Shown here one piece after another: positions 46,722 through 55,168 of a stretch of DNA of 64,000 nucleotides. A program made the translations under genes and the position numbers. Every line of letters begins with the position of its first letter. Within the stretch, counting starts at the first letter, position 1. This stretch comes from Jannaschia pohangensis (GTDB lineage Bacteria; Pseudomonadota; Alphaproteobacteria; Rhodobacterales; Rhodobacteraceae): NCBI RefSeq assembly GCF_900113875.1, contig NZ_FORA01000001.1, forward strand, positions 1,240,001 through 1,304,000, read 5' to 3'. The notes beneath the pieces are model-generated. The model had not been told where the DNA came from. It saw only the letters and a program-made list of their open reading frames with translations, and did no database searches.

Positions 46722-46747
46722 TGTACGGGGGGTGTACAGGGGGTGTA
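46722..46747 (+). promoter_or_regulatory. three helically phased TGTAC sites
   Basis: TGTAC begins at 46722, 46733 and 46743, spaced 11 and 10 bases, each next to G runs (GGGGTGTAC). They lie about 120-140 bases before the EamA gene, on one face of the helix, as expected for cooperative regulator binding. Confidence 0.4.
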
Positions 46748-46864
46748 CGCCGGGTGACATGGTCCCGGGCCTTGCAAACAAGGGTGATCCGCGCCGGATG
46801 TGACGCGAAGGCCACAACAGACATGTGACTTGCCCCGCCCCCCCGAAACGCCCAACAACCGGGG

Positions 46865-47710
46865 ATGAAACTTGCCTTCCTCACTGCTCTGGCCCTCTGT
46901 TTTCTCGCCGCAAACTCCCTCTTGACGCGGGCCGGCGTGTTGGACGGCACCGACCCGCTGGCCTTCGCCGCCATCCGCGTCGCCGCCGGTGCCGCCATGC
47001 TGGCCCTCCTCGCGGCGCGGCGCGGCATCACGCTGACCGGCGGGCGACGGTGGGGCGCGGCCACGGCGCTGCTCGTTTATCTTCTCGGGTTTTCATTGGC
47101 TTACCGGTCGCTCGACGCGGGCCTCGGTGCGCTCATCCTGTTCGCGACGGTGCAGATCGGGCTCTTTGCCCTGTCGCTGCTGCGGGGCGAAAAGTCGGGC
47201 CCGATCCGCCTGTTGGGCATGGGTCTGGCGCTGGCCGGGCTGGTCTGGCTCTTGCTGCCCGGCGGCGATTTGCAGACCGATCCGGTCGACGCCCTGCTGA
47301 TGGTCACGGCGGGCCTGGCCTGGGCCGCCTACAGCTTCGCGGGCAAGTATGAACCCAAACCCCTCGCCGGATCGGCCGGGAATTTCCTGATCGCGACGCT
47401 GATGATGGGGGCCACGATACCCTTCTGGTACGGCGCGCAAGTCACTGGATTCGGGGCACTTATGGCGGTCATCTCGGGTGCCGTCGCCTCGGGTCTCGGC
47501 TATGCGATGCTGTTCCGGGTGCTGCCGCTGATGGGGGTCGCCACCTCGGGCGTAGCGCAACTGGCGGTGCCGGTCATCGCCATGGTCGCGGGCGCGATCC
47601 TGCTTGGCGAATGGCCCACAGCCCGCGCCATGGCGGCCGGCGGCTTGGTCCTGACGGGCATCCTGCTGGCCGTCCTGCGTCAGCCGATGAGCAATTCCAA
47701 GGGGTCGTAG
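46865..47710 (+). CDS. EamA-family (DMT) transporter
   Basis: 281 residues, ten predicted membrane helices in two EamA halves (FLTALALCFLAANSLLTRAG; then AVISGAVASGLGYAMLFRVLP and VPVIAMVAGAILLGEWP). Likely an inner-membrane metabolite exporter; the substrate is unknown. The 3' end overlaps the convergent Nudix gene by 31 bases. Confidence 0.87.
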   Translation: MKLAFLTALALCFLAANSLLTRAGVLDGTDPLAFAAIRVAAGAAMLALLAARRGITLTGGRRWGAATALLVYLLGFSLAYRSLDAGLGALILFATVQIGLFALSLLRGEKSGPIRLLGMGLALAGLVWLLLPGGDLQTDPVDALLMVTAGLAWAAYSFAGKYEPKPLAGSAGNFLIATLMMGATIPFWYGAQVTGFGALMAVISGAVASGLGYAMLFRVLPLMGVATSGVAQLAVPVIAMVAGAILLGEWPTARAMAAGGLVLTGILLAVLRQPMSNSKGS

Positions 47711-48132
47711 GTCGGCGCATCCCGATCCATCCAGGCCACCTTGGGCAGCGCCTCCGGCCGGAAATTCATCCCCGCCATCTCGTCGCGGGTCACCCACCGG
47801 CGGCAGGTCACCACCCCTTCGGGATCCTGCCAATCATCCGACAGGGCACCGGCGGCCAGACGACAGCGAAAGAACACCTCGACCTGGTGAAATCCCCGGT
47901 CGGGCGCGTGGAATTCGTTCACCAGACAGGGCGCATCGACCGTCACCGTCAGCCCCGTTTCCTCCCGCACCTCGCGGGCCAGGTTGTCGGGCAGGCTGGC
48001 ATGGGCCTCGACCCCGCCGCCGGGCGCGCACCACAGGTCGCTGCCCTTCGCCTCGGGCCAAGCATTGACCAACAGAAGGCGGTCGCGATGGACAAGCACC
48101 GCGCGGGCGGCAAGACGGACGGAGCGTAACAT
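47680..48132 (-). CDS. Nudix hydrolase
   Basis: 150 residues. The Nudix box is present: GGGVEAHASLPDNLAREVREETG, which has G-x5-E-x7-R-E-x-x-E-E-x-G spacing apart from a small insertion. ARAVLVHRDRLLLVNAWPE and DLWCAPGGG are the flanking segments. Hydrolyses a nucleoside diphosphate derivative; which one is not predictable. Confidence 0.87.
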   Translation of the reverse strand: MLRSVRLAARAVLVHRDRLLLVNAWPEAKGSDLWCAPGGGVEAHASLPDNLAREVREETGLTVTVDAPCLVNEFHAPDRGFHQVEVFFRCRLAAGALSDDWQDPEGVVTCRRWVTRDEMAGMNFRPEALPKVAWMDRDAPTYDPLELLIG

Positions 48133-48171
48133 CCGCCATGACTAGCGCAGCACCACGCCGCGCACTAGATC

Positions 48172-48909
48172 ATGCCGATGAACCGCATTCTGACCCTTCT
48201 GATTGCCTGCCTTCTGGCCCTGCCCGCCCGGGCCGCGACACCCGATTGCGTCGTCCTGCTGCACGGCCTTGCGCGCAGCGACGCCTCGCTTCTGGTGATG
48301 GAGGAGGCGCTGCGCGTCGAAGGCTACCGCGTATCGAGCGCCGACTACGCCTCGACCGCCGACACCATCGAGCAACTGGCCGCGACGGCCCTGCCCCCGG
48401 CCATCGCCCGCTGCGGCCTGTCGCCCCGCATCCACTTCGTCACGCACTCCATGGGTGGCATCCTGCTGCGCCAGTATCTGACCACGACATCCATCCCCCG
48501 CCTTGGCCGCACCGTCATGTTGGCCCCGCCGAACCATGGGTCGGAGGTGGTGGACGAACTGGGGGCGCTGGAGGCCTTCGGCTGGATCAACGGGCCTGCG
48601 GGGCTGCAACTGGGGACGGACGGCTTGCCCTCTCGCCTGCCGCCGGTCTGGCCCGGGGTCGGTGTCATTGCGGGCACGCGCAGCCTGAACCCTATCCTGT
48701 CGGCGATCCTGCCCGGCCCGGATGATGGCAAGGTTTCGGTGGCCTCGACCCGGGTCGAAGGAATGGACGATCACATCTCCTTTGGCGTCACCCATACCTT
48801 CATGATGAACCAGCCGCTGGTGATCGGAGAGGTGCTGGCCTTCCTGCGCAACGGCAAATTCGACCCGGACCTGACCCTGGGCGATGTGGTCGACACCTTC
48901 ACCGACTGA
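48172..48909 (+). CDS. exported alpha/beta hydrolase, lipase-like
   Basis: 245 residues with a signal peptide ([16 protein letters not shown]). [21 protein letters not shown] is the oxyanion region, [15 protein letters not shown] the nucleophile Ser elbow, and [20 protein letters not shown] holds the likely His. Similar to PGAP1-like/triacylglycerol lipases. ATG 48172 or 48178. Confidence 0.83.
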   Translation: MPMNRILTLLIACLLALPARAATPDCVVLLHGLARSDASLLVMEEALRVEGYRVSSADYASTADTIEQLAATALPPAIARCGLSPRIHFVTHSMGGILLRQYLTTTSIPRLGRTVMLAPPNHGSEVVDELGALEAFGWINGPAGLQLGTDGLPSRLPPVWPGVGVIAGTRSLNPILSAILPGPDDGKVSVASTRVEGMDDHISFGVTHTFMMNQPLVIGEVLAFLRNGKFDPDLTLGDVVDTFTD

Positions 48910-48915
48910 CGCGGC

Positions 48916-51045
48916 CTAATCGGGCAGAAGACCCTTTTTCGCCAAGGCCGCGATCATCGGCTGGATATGTGCCTCGACCTTCTGCCATCCGCCTTTGGAC
49001 GAGGTGTAGAGCGGCTGGCGCACCTGCGCGAAGCTGAGGGTATCCACGCGGGCCGCGTGTTCATGGAACGACAGCACCTCCGGCGTCCAGTTCAGCCCGC
49101 AAACCGCCAGCAGACGACGCGCCTCCCCCTCGGGGTCGGCCAGCAGGTCTTCGTAGCGGATGCGGTGCACCGCGCCCGGCAAGGCCCCGTCCCAGAAGTC
49201 CAGCGCATCGCGGTACAGCTCCACCGTGTCGGCGATGCCGGTCTGGCTTGCGGCATAGCGGTGCGTACCCTCGCGGAAATGGTTGCGCCAGATCGACAGG
49301 CCAGTGTCGCGGGGATCGCGCTGAACGGCGATGATCGTGGCCTTTGGCAGGATCGTCCGGATCAGGCCGATTTCGAGGAACGAGAAGATCGACTTGTCGG
49401 TCCGGCGGCGCCCCTCGCCGGGCGTCGTCGCGGCGGCCTCGGCGGCGGCGGCATAGGCGTCTCCGGCGGCGGTCAGCAGGGCATCGGTCACCGCCTCCCC
49501 CTCGGCCACGGCGCGGTGCAGGTCGCGCGCATTGCGGCGCAGCACGCCCAGTTCGCCGCCCATGACGACATCGGGATGGGTCGCAAGGATCGTCTCGACC
49601 AGGGTCGTCCCCGACCGGGGCAGGCCGGTCACGAAGATCGGCGCGGCGGTGCAAGCGCTTTGGGCCTTGGCATCGCGGATGCGCGGCCATTCCTGTGCGG
49701 TGTTGCGGTCGAACAATTCGCGCAGCTGACGCGGGTCATAGGGATAGCTGTGCAGCATGGAGGCATTGGCCGCGTCCAGATGCCGGAAGGCCGCTTCGGG
49801 ATCGGTGGGTTGCAAGGCGCGGGCCAGGGCATAGTCGATCATCCGGCGGTCGAAGGCGGTCAGGCCGCTGCCCGCCAGCTGCGCTTGCATCACGTTCAAT
49901 ATCGGGTCGTCCGCCGCCAGCCTCGTGCCGTAGGCCAGCGCGCGATGCGCGGTGCCATTGCCCGGATTGGCCGCGATGGCGGCGCGCAGGTCGGCTTCGG
50001 CGGCGGCATCTTCGCCCAGGGATTGGCGCAGCTGGCCCCGGGCAGCCAGGGCTTCGCTGTCGTTCGGGTTCGCGGCGATCAGGGTGCCGTAGGTCGAAAT
50101 GGCCTCCTCCACCTGGTTGGCCGCCCCGAGCGCGCGGGCAATCAGGACGTCGCGATCCCGCGCCTTGGCCGCCCGGGCGCGGGCGAAGGTCACGGCATCG
50201 GCGGGCCGCGCCACCTGCATCGCGGCCTCTGCGGCCAGCGCCAGCGCCGGGTCGTTGCCGGGCGCGCGGATCAGCGTCGCCTCGGCGATCTCCATCGCGC
50301 GGTCGGGCAGACCCGATTGCAGCAGGATCCGGCCAAAGACGATCTGGGCGGCAGGCAGCAGCGGCGCACAGCGCGCAGCGCTGCGCGCGGCGACAAGGGC
50401 CGCGATCAGGTCGCCGTGGTCCGACAGCGCGCGCGTCAGGCCCATGCGCAGGTCGATGGCATAGGGCTCCAGTCTCAGCCCCTGGCGAAAGGCCTCGGCG
50501 GCGGCGGGCAGGTTTCCCGCGTCATAGCGCGCCTGCGCCAGAAGGCCCCAGACGACGCCGCCGGCGCGCGCCTTGAGAAGCGGCAGGGCAATGGCCTCCG
50601 CGGCCCGCCCGTTGCGCCCCTCGACGGCCTTGGACAGCTTCGCCAGATCGCCCTTGGTCGCCCCGCCCACGGTCTGCGCCCGCGTGCCCTGCCCGCTGGC
50701 CGCACCCTGGACCATAGTGACGAGGGTCTGCGGCAGCCCGGCCTTCCGCGCCTCCTTGACCACCTGGCCCCCCTGCCCCTGGGACGCCTCGAAAAGCGCG
50801 CGCTCCATCCAGAGGACCGGTTCCCTGGCCGCGAGCGCGCTGCACCGGGCAAAGGCCGCGCGGGCGGCATCGGGCCGGTCCAGCCCCGCCTGCGCCCGCG
50901 CCAACAACAGCCATCCTTCGGCGGCCCCGGGGTGGTCGCGCAGGAACGCTTCGAGCGTATCGCGGCATTCGGCCTCGCGCCCGGCGTCAATGGCCTTGCG
51001 CGCGGCGGTCAAAATCTGGGCGGGGGTGTCGGGCGTTGGCATCAT
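48916..51045 (-). CDS. TPR-containing sulfotransferase
   Basis: 709 residues. Residues about 1-430 are tetratricopeptide repeats (helical Ala-rich units such as AEAFRQGLRLEPYAIDLRMGL and ALAARGQLRQSLGEDAAAEAD). Residues about 465-700 are a sulfotransferase domain: FVTGLPRSGTTLVETILATHPDV is the 5'-phosphosulfate loop for PAPS, and IIAVQRDPRDTGLSIWRNHF is the 3'-phosphate site. No signal peptide. The acceptor is unknown. The PAPS donor could come from the fused Sat-CysC. AGGAG precedes ATG 51045. Confidence 0.88.
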   Translation of the reverse strand: MMPTPDTPAQILTAARKAIDAGREAECRDTLEAFLRDHPGAAEGWLLLARAQAGLDRPDAARAAFARCSALAAREPVLWMERALFEASQGQGGQVVKEARKAGLPQTLVTMVQGAASGQGTRAQTVGGATKGDLAKLSKAVEGRNGRAAEAIALPLLKARAGGVVWGLLAQARYDAGNLPAAAEAFRQGLRLEPYAIDLRMGLTRALSDHGDLIAALVAARSAARCAPLLPAAQIVFGRILLQSGLPDRAMEIAEATLIRAPGNDPALALAAEAAMQVARPADAVTFARARAAKARDRDVLIARALGAANQVEEAISTYGTLIAANPNDSEALAARGQLRQSLGEDAAAEADLRAAIAANPGNGTAHRALAYGTRLAADDPILNVMQAQLAGSGLTAFDRRMIDYALARALQPTDPEAAFRHLDAANASMLHSYPYDPRQLRELFDRNTAQEWPRIRDAKAQSACTAAPIFVTGLPRSGTTLVETILATHPDVVMGGELGVLRRNARDLHRAVAEGEAVTDALLTAAGDAYAAAAEAAATTPGEGRRRTDKSIFSFLEIGLIRTILPKATIIAVQRDPRDTGLSIWRNHFREGTHRYAASQTGIADTVELYRDALDFWDGALPGAVHRIRYEDLLADPEGEARRLLAVCGLNWTPEVLSFHEHAARVDTLSFAQVRQPLYTSSKGGWQKVEAHIQPMIAALAKKGLLPD

Positions 51046-51186
51046 GCCCGGCTCCTACCATGGCCAATCCGTCACCGGAACGGGCAATAGAAACCGATTG
51101 TTTCGCGCATACCGGTAGATAGAGGGCCGAAAATTCGCTAATCCAAGGTTAGCGGCGGGGGCCGTATACGCCAGGACGGCTTCGTC

Positions 51187-51954
51187 ATGACTGCATATCA
51201 GCGGCTCCCTTCCGCATCGTTCAGCCCCGTTCCCGGACCGGCCCGCGACTCCGCGCATCCCGACACCCGTGCTTCGGCGCACTATGATATTGCCTGGATC
51301 GACGGCCATGGAGCGGGCGCCTGGGATCGACGCGCCCTGCCTGACACCCCCGAAATCGAAGCCGCCGTGTCGAGCTTTGCCCGTGGCACCATCCTGCGCG
51401 GCACGCGCGGACCGGTCGCCATCGAGGATCTGATCCCTGGCGACCGTCTGCTGACCCACAGTGGCGGGTCGGTGCAGATCGACTGGATCGGGGCGCGCAG
51501 CTATCATGCCGGGTCCGAGCGGCCCCGGTTCTACCGGGTCGCCGCACATGCCTTCGGGGCCAACGGGCCCGACACGGATGTCATCCTTGGCTCCAAGGCC
51601 CATATCCTGATCGACAGTCCGCGCTGTCGCCCGCTGGTCGGTGCGAACATCGCCTTCGCCCCCCTCGCCGCCTTCGAGGATGGGCACCGGGTCCGTGTCA
51701 TCATCCCCCAGGGCGAGGTGACGGTCTATGGCATCGCCTGCGCCGCACAGGAGGCAGTTCTGGCCGACGGCTTGCCGATCGAGACCTATCATCCTGCCCG
51801 CACCACCGCCCGCAGCCTGAACCGCACCGTGCTCGAGGATATGGCCCGCCTGTTCCCGCAGCTGGCGGACACCGGTGGCTTCGGCGCGCCGCGCACGCCG
51901 TACCTCACCATGTCGGAGGCGCAGTCGCTGGCCATGGGCGGGGCGCTGACCTGA
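51187..51954 (+). CDS. Hint-domain protein, short form
   Basis: 255 residues. The Hint fold starts at VSSFARGTILRGTRGPVAIEDL, then GDRLLTHSGGSVQIDWIGAR and a late HTT-like region around GSKAHILIDSPR. The first residue of the fold, usually Cys in self-processing Hint domains, is Ser here. The N-terminal 60 residues have no recognised domain. Such proteins are common in Roseobacters, often linked to large exported proteins; role unproven. Confidence 0.8.
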   Translation: MTAYQRLPSASFSPVPGPARDSAHPDTRASAHYDIAWIDGHGAGAWDRRALPDTPEIEAAVSSFARGTILRGTRGPVAIEDLIPGDRLLTHSGGSVQIDWIGARSYHAGSERPRFYRVAAHAFGANGPDTDVILGSKAHILIDSPRCRPLVGANIAFAPLAAFEDGHRVRVIIPQGEVTVYGIACAAQEAVLADGLPIETYHPARTTARSLNRTVLEDMARLFPQLADTGGFGAPRTPYLTMSEAQSLAMGGALT

Positions 51955-52029
51955 TCCTGCGGACTGGACCCCGGGCGGCGCTGCTGTAGATAGCGGCGGG
52001 ACAGATTACCGCTTAGCAGGGGCCCACCC

Positions 52030-52902
52030 ATGACGATCATCCGCTCCCTGTCCGAGGTTTCGGACAACTACCGCGCGCTTTTCGTGGACCTGTGGGGCTG
52101 CGTCCATGACGGCGTGCGCCCGATCCCCGGCGCGGTCGAGGCGCTGCGGGCCTATCGCAAGACCGGGGGGCGCGTGATCCTCGTGACCAATTCCCCCCGC
52201 CCCCGTGCCGGCGTCGCCAAGCAGATCGCGGGCTTCGGCGTGACCGAAGACGCCTATGACGACATCGCCACCTCGGGCGACAGCGCACGCGTGGCGATGT
52301 TTCGGGGCGCGGTCGGCAACAAGGTCTGGCACTTGGGCCCCGACCATGACGCGGGTTTTTTCGAGGTTCCGGCCATCCTGACCGACCCTGCTGTCATCGA
52401 ACGCGTCCCACTGGAGCAGGCGGAGGGCATCGTCTGCACCGGCCCCTTCGACCCGCTCGCGGACCCGTCGGTGATGCGACCCCAGTTCCTGGCCGCCAAG
52501 ACGCGCGGGCTCAAGTTGCTTTGCGCCAACCCCGACATCGTCGTGGACCGGGGCGAGACGCGGGAATGGTGCGCCGGGGCCCTGGCGCAGCTTTACACGG
52601 AGATGGGGGGCGAAAGCCTCTATTTCGGCAAGCCGCATCCCCCGATCTATGATCTGGCCCGCCGTCGCCTGGGCGCGATCGAGGATATCGGTGACAGCTC
52701 CATCCTGGCCATCGGCGACGGCCCCCTGACCGATGCGGCGGGCGCCATGGGCGAAGACCTGGACCTGCTGTTCATCTCGGGCGGGCTTGGGGCGGAAGAG
52801 ACGGGAACCGCCATCGGCGGCGATCCGGACCCCGAGAAGCTGGACCGCTACCTTGCCGAAACGGGGGTCGTGCCGACTTACACAATCGGAACGCTTCGGT
52901 AA
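52030..52902 (+). CDS. TIGR01459-type HAD hydrolase
   Basis: 290 residues. HAD motif I is ALFVDLWGCVHDGV, motif II ILVTNSPRP, motif III lies around GKPHPPIYDLA and motif IV is LAIGDGPLTDAAGAMGED. The cap is of the NagD type. Members are annotated TIGR01459 and often encoded near riboflavin kinase; that partner is not here. Acts on a phosphorylated metabolite. Confidence 0.88.
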   Translation: MTIIRSLSEVSDNYRALFVDLWGCVHDGVRPIPGAVEALRAYRKTGGRVILVTNSPRPRAGVAKQIAGFGVTEDAYDDIATSGDSARVAMFRGAVGNKVWHLGPDHDAGFFEVPAILTDPAVIERVPLEQAEGIVCTGPFDPLADPSVMRPQFLAAKTRGLKLLCANPDIVVDRGETREWCAGALAQLYTEMGGESLYFGKPHPPIYDLARRRLGAIEDIGDSSILAIGDGPLTDAAGAMGEDLDLLFISGGLGAEETGTAIGGDPDPEKLDRYLAETGVVPTYTIGTLR

Positions 52903-52912
52903 CATAAGTTAC
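52899..52912. promoter_or_regulatory. palindromic site upstream of the MaoC gene
   Basis: GTAAC-ATAA-GTTAC, perfect five-base arms with a four-base spacer, overlapping the stop codon of the HAD gene and 97 bases before the MaoC start. The following 30 bases are A+T-rich and may contain the promoter. Confidence 0.35.
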
Positions 52913-53008
52913 GCGTCCGGTCATTTTCGGAATTATTCTTGCGTGATGCCTTGCCGCGACGCGGCATCGACGCTAGATCAAGGGCAATGGTTTTCGGAGG
53001 GTCCGGAC

Positions 53009-53452
53009 ATGCTCGACAACGCCCCGCGCGGCACGATCTGCATCGAAGATATCGAGATCGGCATGAGCCGCAGCCTGCGCAAGGTCATCACCGACCGCGA
53101 TATCGAGATGTTTGCCGAGGTGTCGACAGACCACAACCCCGTCCATCTCGACGACGATTACGCACGGGATACCATTTTCGAGGGGCGGATCGCGCACGGA
53201 ATGCTGACCGCGGGCCTGATCTCGGCCGTGATAGGTGAGCAATTGCCGGGCCACGGGACGGTCTATTTGGGCCAGACGCTGAAGTTCCTGGCCCCGGTCC
53301 GGCCGGGCGACATGGTCGAGGCGGTGGTGACCGTGACCGACATGGATTTCGCCAAGCGGCGCGTGACGATGGAAACGCATTGCGCCATCGATGGAAAGAA
53401 GGTCCTCAAGGGGGAGGCGGTTGTCCTTGCGCCATCGCGCAAATTCGACTGA
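53009..53452 (+). CDS. MaoC-like hydratase
   Basis: 147-residue hot-dog enzyme. The hydratase-2 motif is STDHNPVHLDDDYARDTIFEGRIAHGML (catalytic Asp and His), followed by LISAVIGEQLPGHGTVYLGQ. Probably hydrates an enoyl-CoA, as in R-specific PhaJ-like enzymes. GGAGGG precedes ATG 53009. Confidence 0.9.
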   Translation: MLDNAPRGTICIEDIEIGMSRSLRKVITDRDIEMFAEVSTDHNPVHLDDDYARDTIFEGRIAHGMLTAGLISAVIGEQLPGHGTVYLGQTLKFLAPVRPGDMVEAVVTVTDMDFAKRRVTMETHCAIDGKKVLKGEAVVLAPSRKFD

Positions 53453-53524
53453 TCGTGCCAAAGCCGTTTGGCGTCGCGCCCGAATGCACCTAAGTAGGGG
53501 CAGACAAACGAAAGACGTCCCGCC

Positions 53525-54241
53525 ATGCGCCCGCTGCCCCTTCTCGTCCTGATCACGGCCATTGCCTTCATGGTGTCGCCGCTCTTCGTGCCGGATTTCG
53601 GCGGCTATGCCCCGGAGCAATTCCCGAACCCGATGACCGACCCGCCGGCGCAGCCCGCGGGCTATGCCTTCGCGATCTGGGGCGTGATCTATCTGTGGCT
53701 GGCCGTCATGGCCGTGTTCGGCCTTCTGCGCCGTGCCGACGACCCCGCGTGGGAGCCGACGCGCACTCCGCTGATCCTGAGCATGGGGGTCGGCGCCATC
53801 TGGCTCGCGGTGGCTGTCGCTTCGCCCATCTGGGCCACGGTGCTGATCTGGGTCATGCTGGCCACGGCGCTTTGGGCCGTACTGAACACGCCGGGGACGG
53901 ATCTGTGGCTGCTGCGCGCGCCGGTCGGCCTTTACGCCGGGTGGTTGACGGCGGCGTCCTGCGTGGCGCTTGGGATCACCTTGCCCGGGTTCGGCGTGCC
54001 GCCCTTCGGCCCTGTGGGGTGGGCCATCGCCGCCCTGATCCTGGCCCTGGTCATCGCGGTCGCGGTGCAGAAACGGCGCGTTTCGCTGATGTATGGCGTC
54101 GCGGTCTGTTGGGCGTTGATCGGGGTGATCGTCCAGAACGGGTTGAACGCCGTGGGTCTGTTCGCGGGGGGCGCGGCGATCTTCCTGGCCTTGCTGACCT
54201 TGCACCAGTTGGGCAAATCGCGCCGCGCCGTCGCCGGCTAG
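53525..54241 (+). CDS. TspO/MBR-like membrane protein
   Basis: 238 residues with seven or so hydrophobic helices. PAGYAFAIWGVIYLWLAVMAVFGLL and RAPVGLYAGWLTAASCVALG resemble the TspO (tryptophan-rich sensory protein) core, although the protein is longer than the usual 160 residues. Substrate unknown; TspO proteins bind porphyrins. The 3' end overlaps the convergent SDR gene by four bases. Confidence 0.68.
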   Translation: MRPLPLLVLITAIAFMVSPLFVPDFGGYAPEQFPNPMTDPPAQPAGYAFAIWGVIYLWLAVMAVFGLLRRADDPAWEPTRTPLILSMGVGAIWLAVAVASPIWATVLIWVMLATALWAVLNTPGTDLWLLRAPVGLYAGWLTAASCVALGITLPGFGVPPFGPVGWAIAALILALVIAVAVQKRRVSLMYGVAVCWALIGVIVQNGLNAVGLFAGGAAIFLALLTLHQLGKSRRAVAG

Positions 54242-55017
54242 ATCGTCGCGTTTGTGGCCCCGCCGTCGAGCAGAATGTTCTGGCCCACGATGAAGCCCGC
54301 GTGCTGCGAGCATAGAAACGCACAGGTCGCCCCGAATTCCGCCGCCGTGCCATAGCGGCGTGCGGGGATCGTTGCCTCCCGCTGTGCCTTGGCGTCCTCG
54401 ACCGAGATGTTCTGCGCCCGGCTCACCCCCTGATCGAGGCTTTCGGCGCGGTCCGTCGCATGAATCCCCGGCAGCAGGTTGTTGATCGTCACGCCCGAAG
54501 GCGCCACCTGTCGCGAGGTGCCGGCGACATAGCCGGTCAGCCCGGTCCGCGCGGCGTTCGACAGCCCCAGAACCGCAATCGGCGCCTTGACGCTCTGCGA
54601 GGTGATGTTGACGATACGCCCCCACCCCCGGTCCATCATCGCGGGCAGACAGGCCTTCATCAGGGCGATCGGGGTCAGCATGTTGGCGTCGAGCGCAGCA
54701 ATGAAATCGTCGCGGTCCCAGTCCGACCACTGGCCCGGCGGCGGGCCGCCCGCATTGGTCACCAGGATGTCCGGAGAGGCGGCGGCGGCCAGAACCTCGG
54801 CCCGCCCGTCTTCGGTGGTGACGTCGGCGGCGACGGTCTGGACATGGACGCCGAAACGACTGCGCAGATCGGCGGCGGCGGCTTCCAGGGCCTCGGCCCC
54901 GCGCGCGTTCATCACGAGGTCGACCCCGGCCTCGGCCAGGGCGGCGGCACAGCCGAAGCCCAGACCCTTGGATGATGCGCAGACCAATGCCCGCTTTCCC
55001 TTGATCCCCAGATCCAT
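54238..55017 (-). CDS. atypical SDR oxidoreductase lacking the Tyr/Lys pair
   Basis: 259 residues. The nucleotide loop is ALVCASSKGLGFGCAAAL, with ADVTTEDGRAE and VTNAGGPPPGQW following. The catalytic Tyr-x-x-x-Lys position aligns with VLGLSNAARTGLTGYV, so Tyr is Leu and Lys is Asn. The conserved Ser/Asn elements (NITSQSVKAP) remain. This subgroup is seen in 3-oxoacyl-ACP-reductase-like proteins; catalysis would need another acid. Start ATG 55017. Confidence 0.85.
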   Translation of the reverse strand: MDLGIKGKRALVCASSKGLGFGCAAALAEAGVDLVMNARGAEALEAAAADLRSRFGVHVQTVAADVTTEDGRAEVLAAAASPDILVTNAGGPPPGQWSDWDRDDFIAALDANMLTPIALMKACLPAMMDRGWGRIVNITSQSVKAPIAVLGLSNAARTGLTGYVAGTSRQVAPSGVTINNLLPGIHATDRAESLDQGVSRAQNISVEDAKAQREATIPARRYGTAAEFGATCAFLCSQHAGFIVGQNILLDGGATNATI

Positions 55018-55168
55018 TCCGACCTCCGCAAGTTGCACGTTCCGGTTCCCACCTAGCACCGACGCGACGCCTTGCCACGCCAAATCCGCGACAATCCTAG
55101 CGAAATCAACCAAATCGTGTCCAAGGTCGGCCCTGTTTTCGTCCGACATGTCGGTCCATAATGGGGCC

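Larger units (their letters stand above)
46370..46864. other. intergenic region between LysE-type gene and EamA gene
   Basis: 495 bases. Holds the right-hand direct repeat (46421-46466) and the GTAC-containing tandem sites (46722-46747). Short frames on both strands show no family features or ribosome sites; no gene supported. Confidence 0.6.

Noticed and set aside
46552-46803. Short plus-strand frame before the EamA gene
   Set aside because: Pro/Arg-rich translation without ribosome site or family; more likely non-coding.
48967-51090. 707-codon plus-strand frame opposite the sulfotransferase
   Set aside because: Shadow of the TPR-sulfotransferase; Gln/Arg/Gly-rich with no domain.
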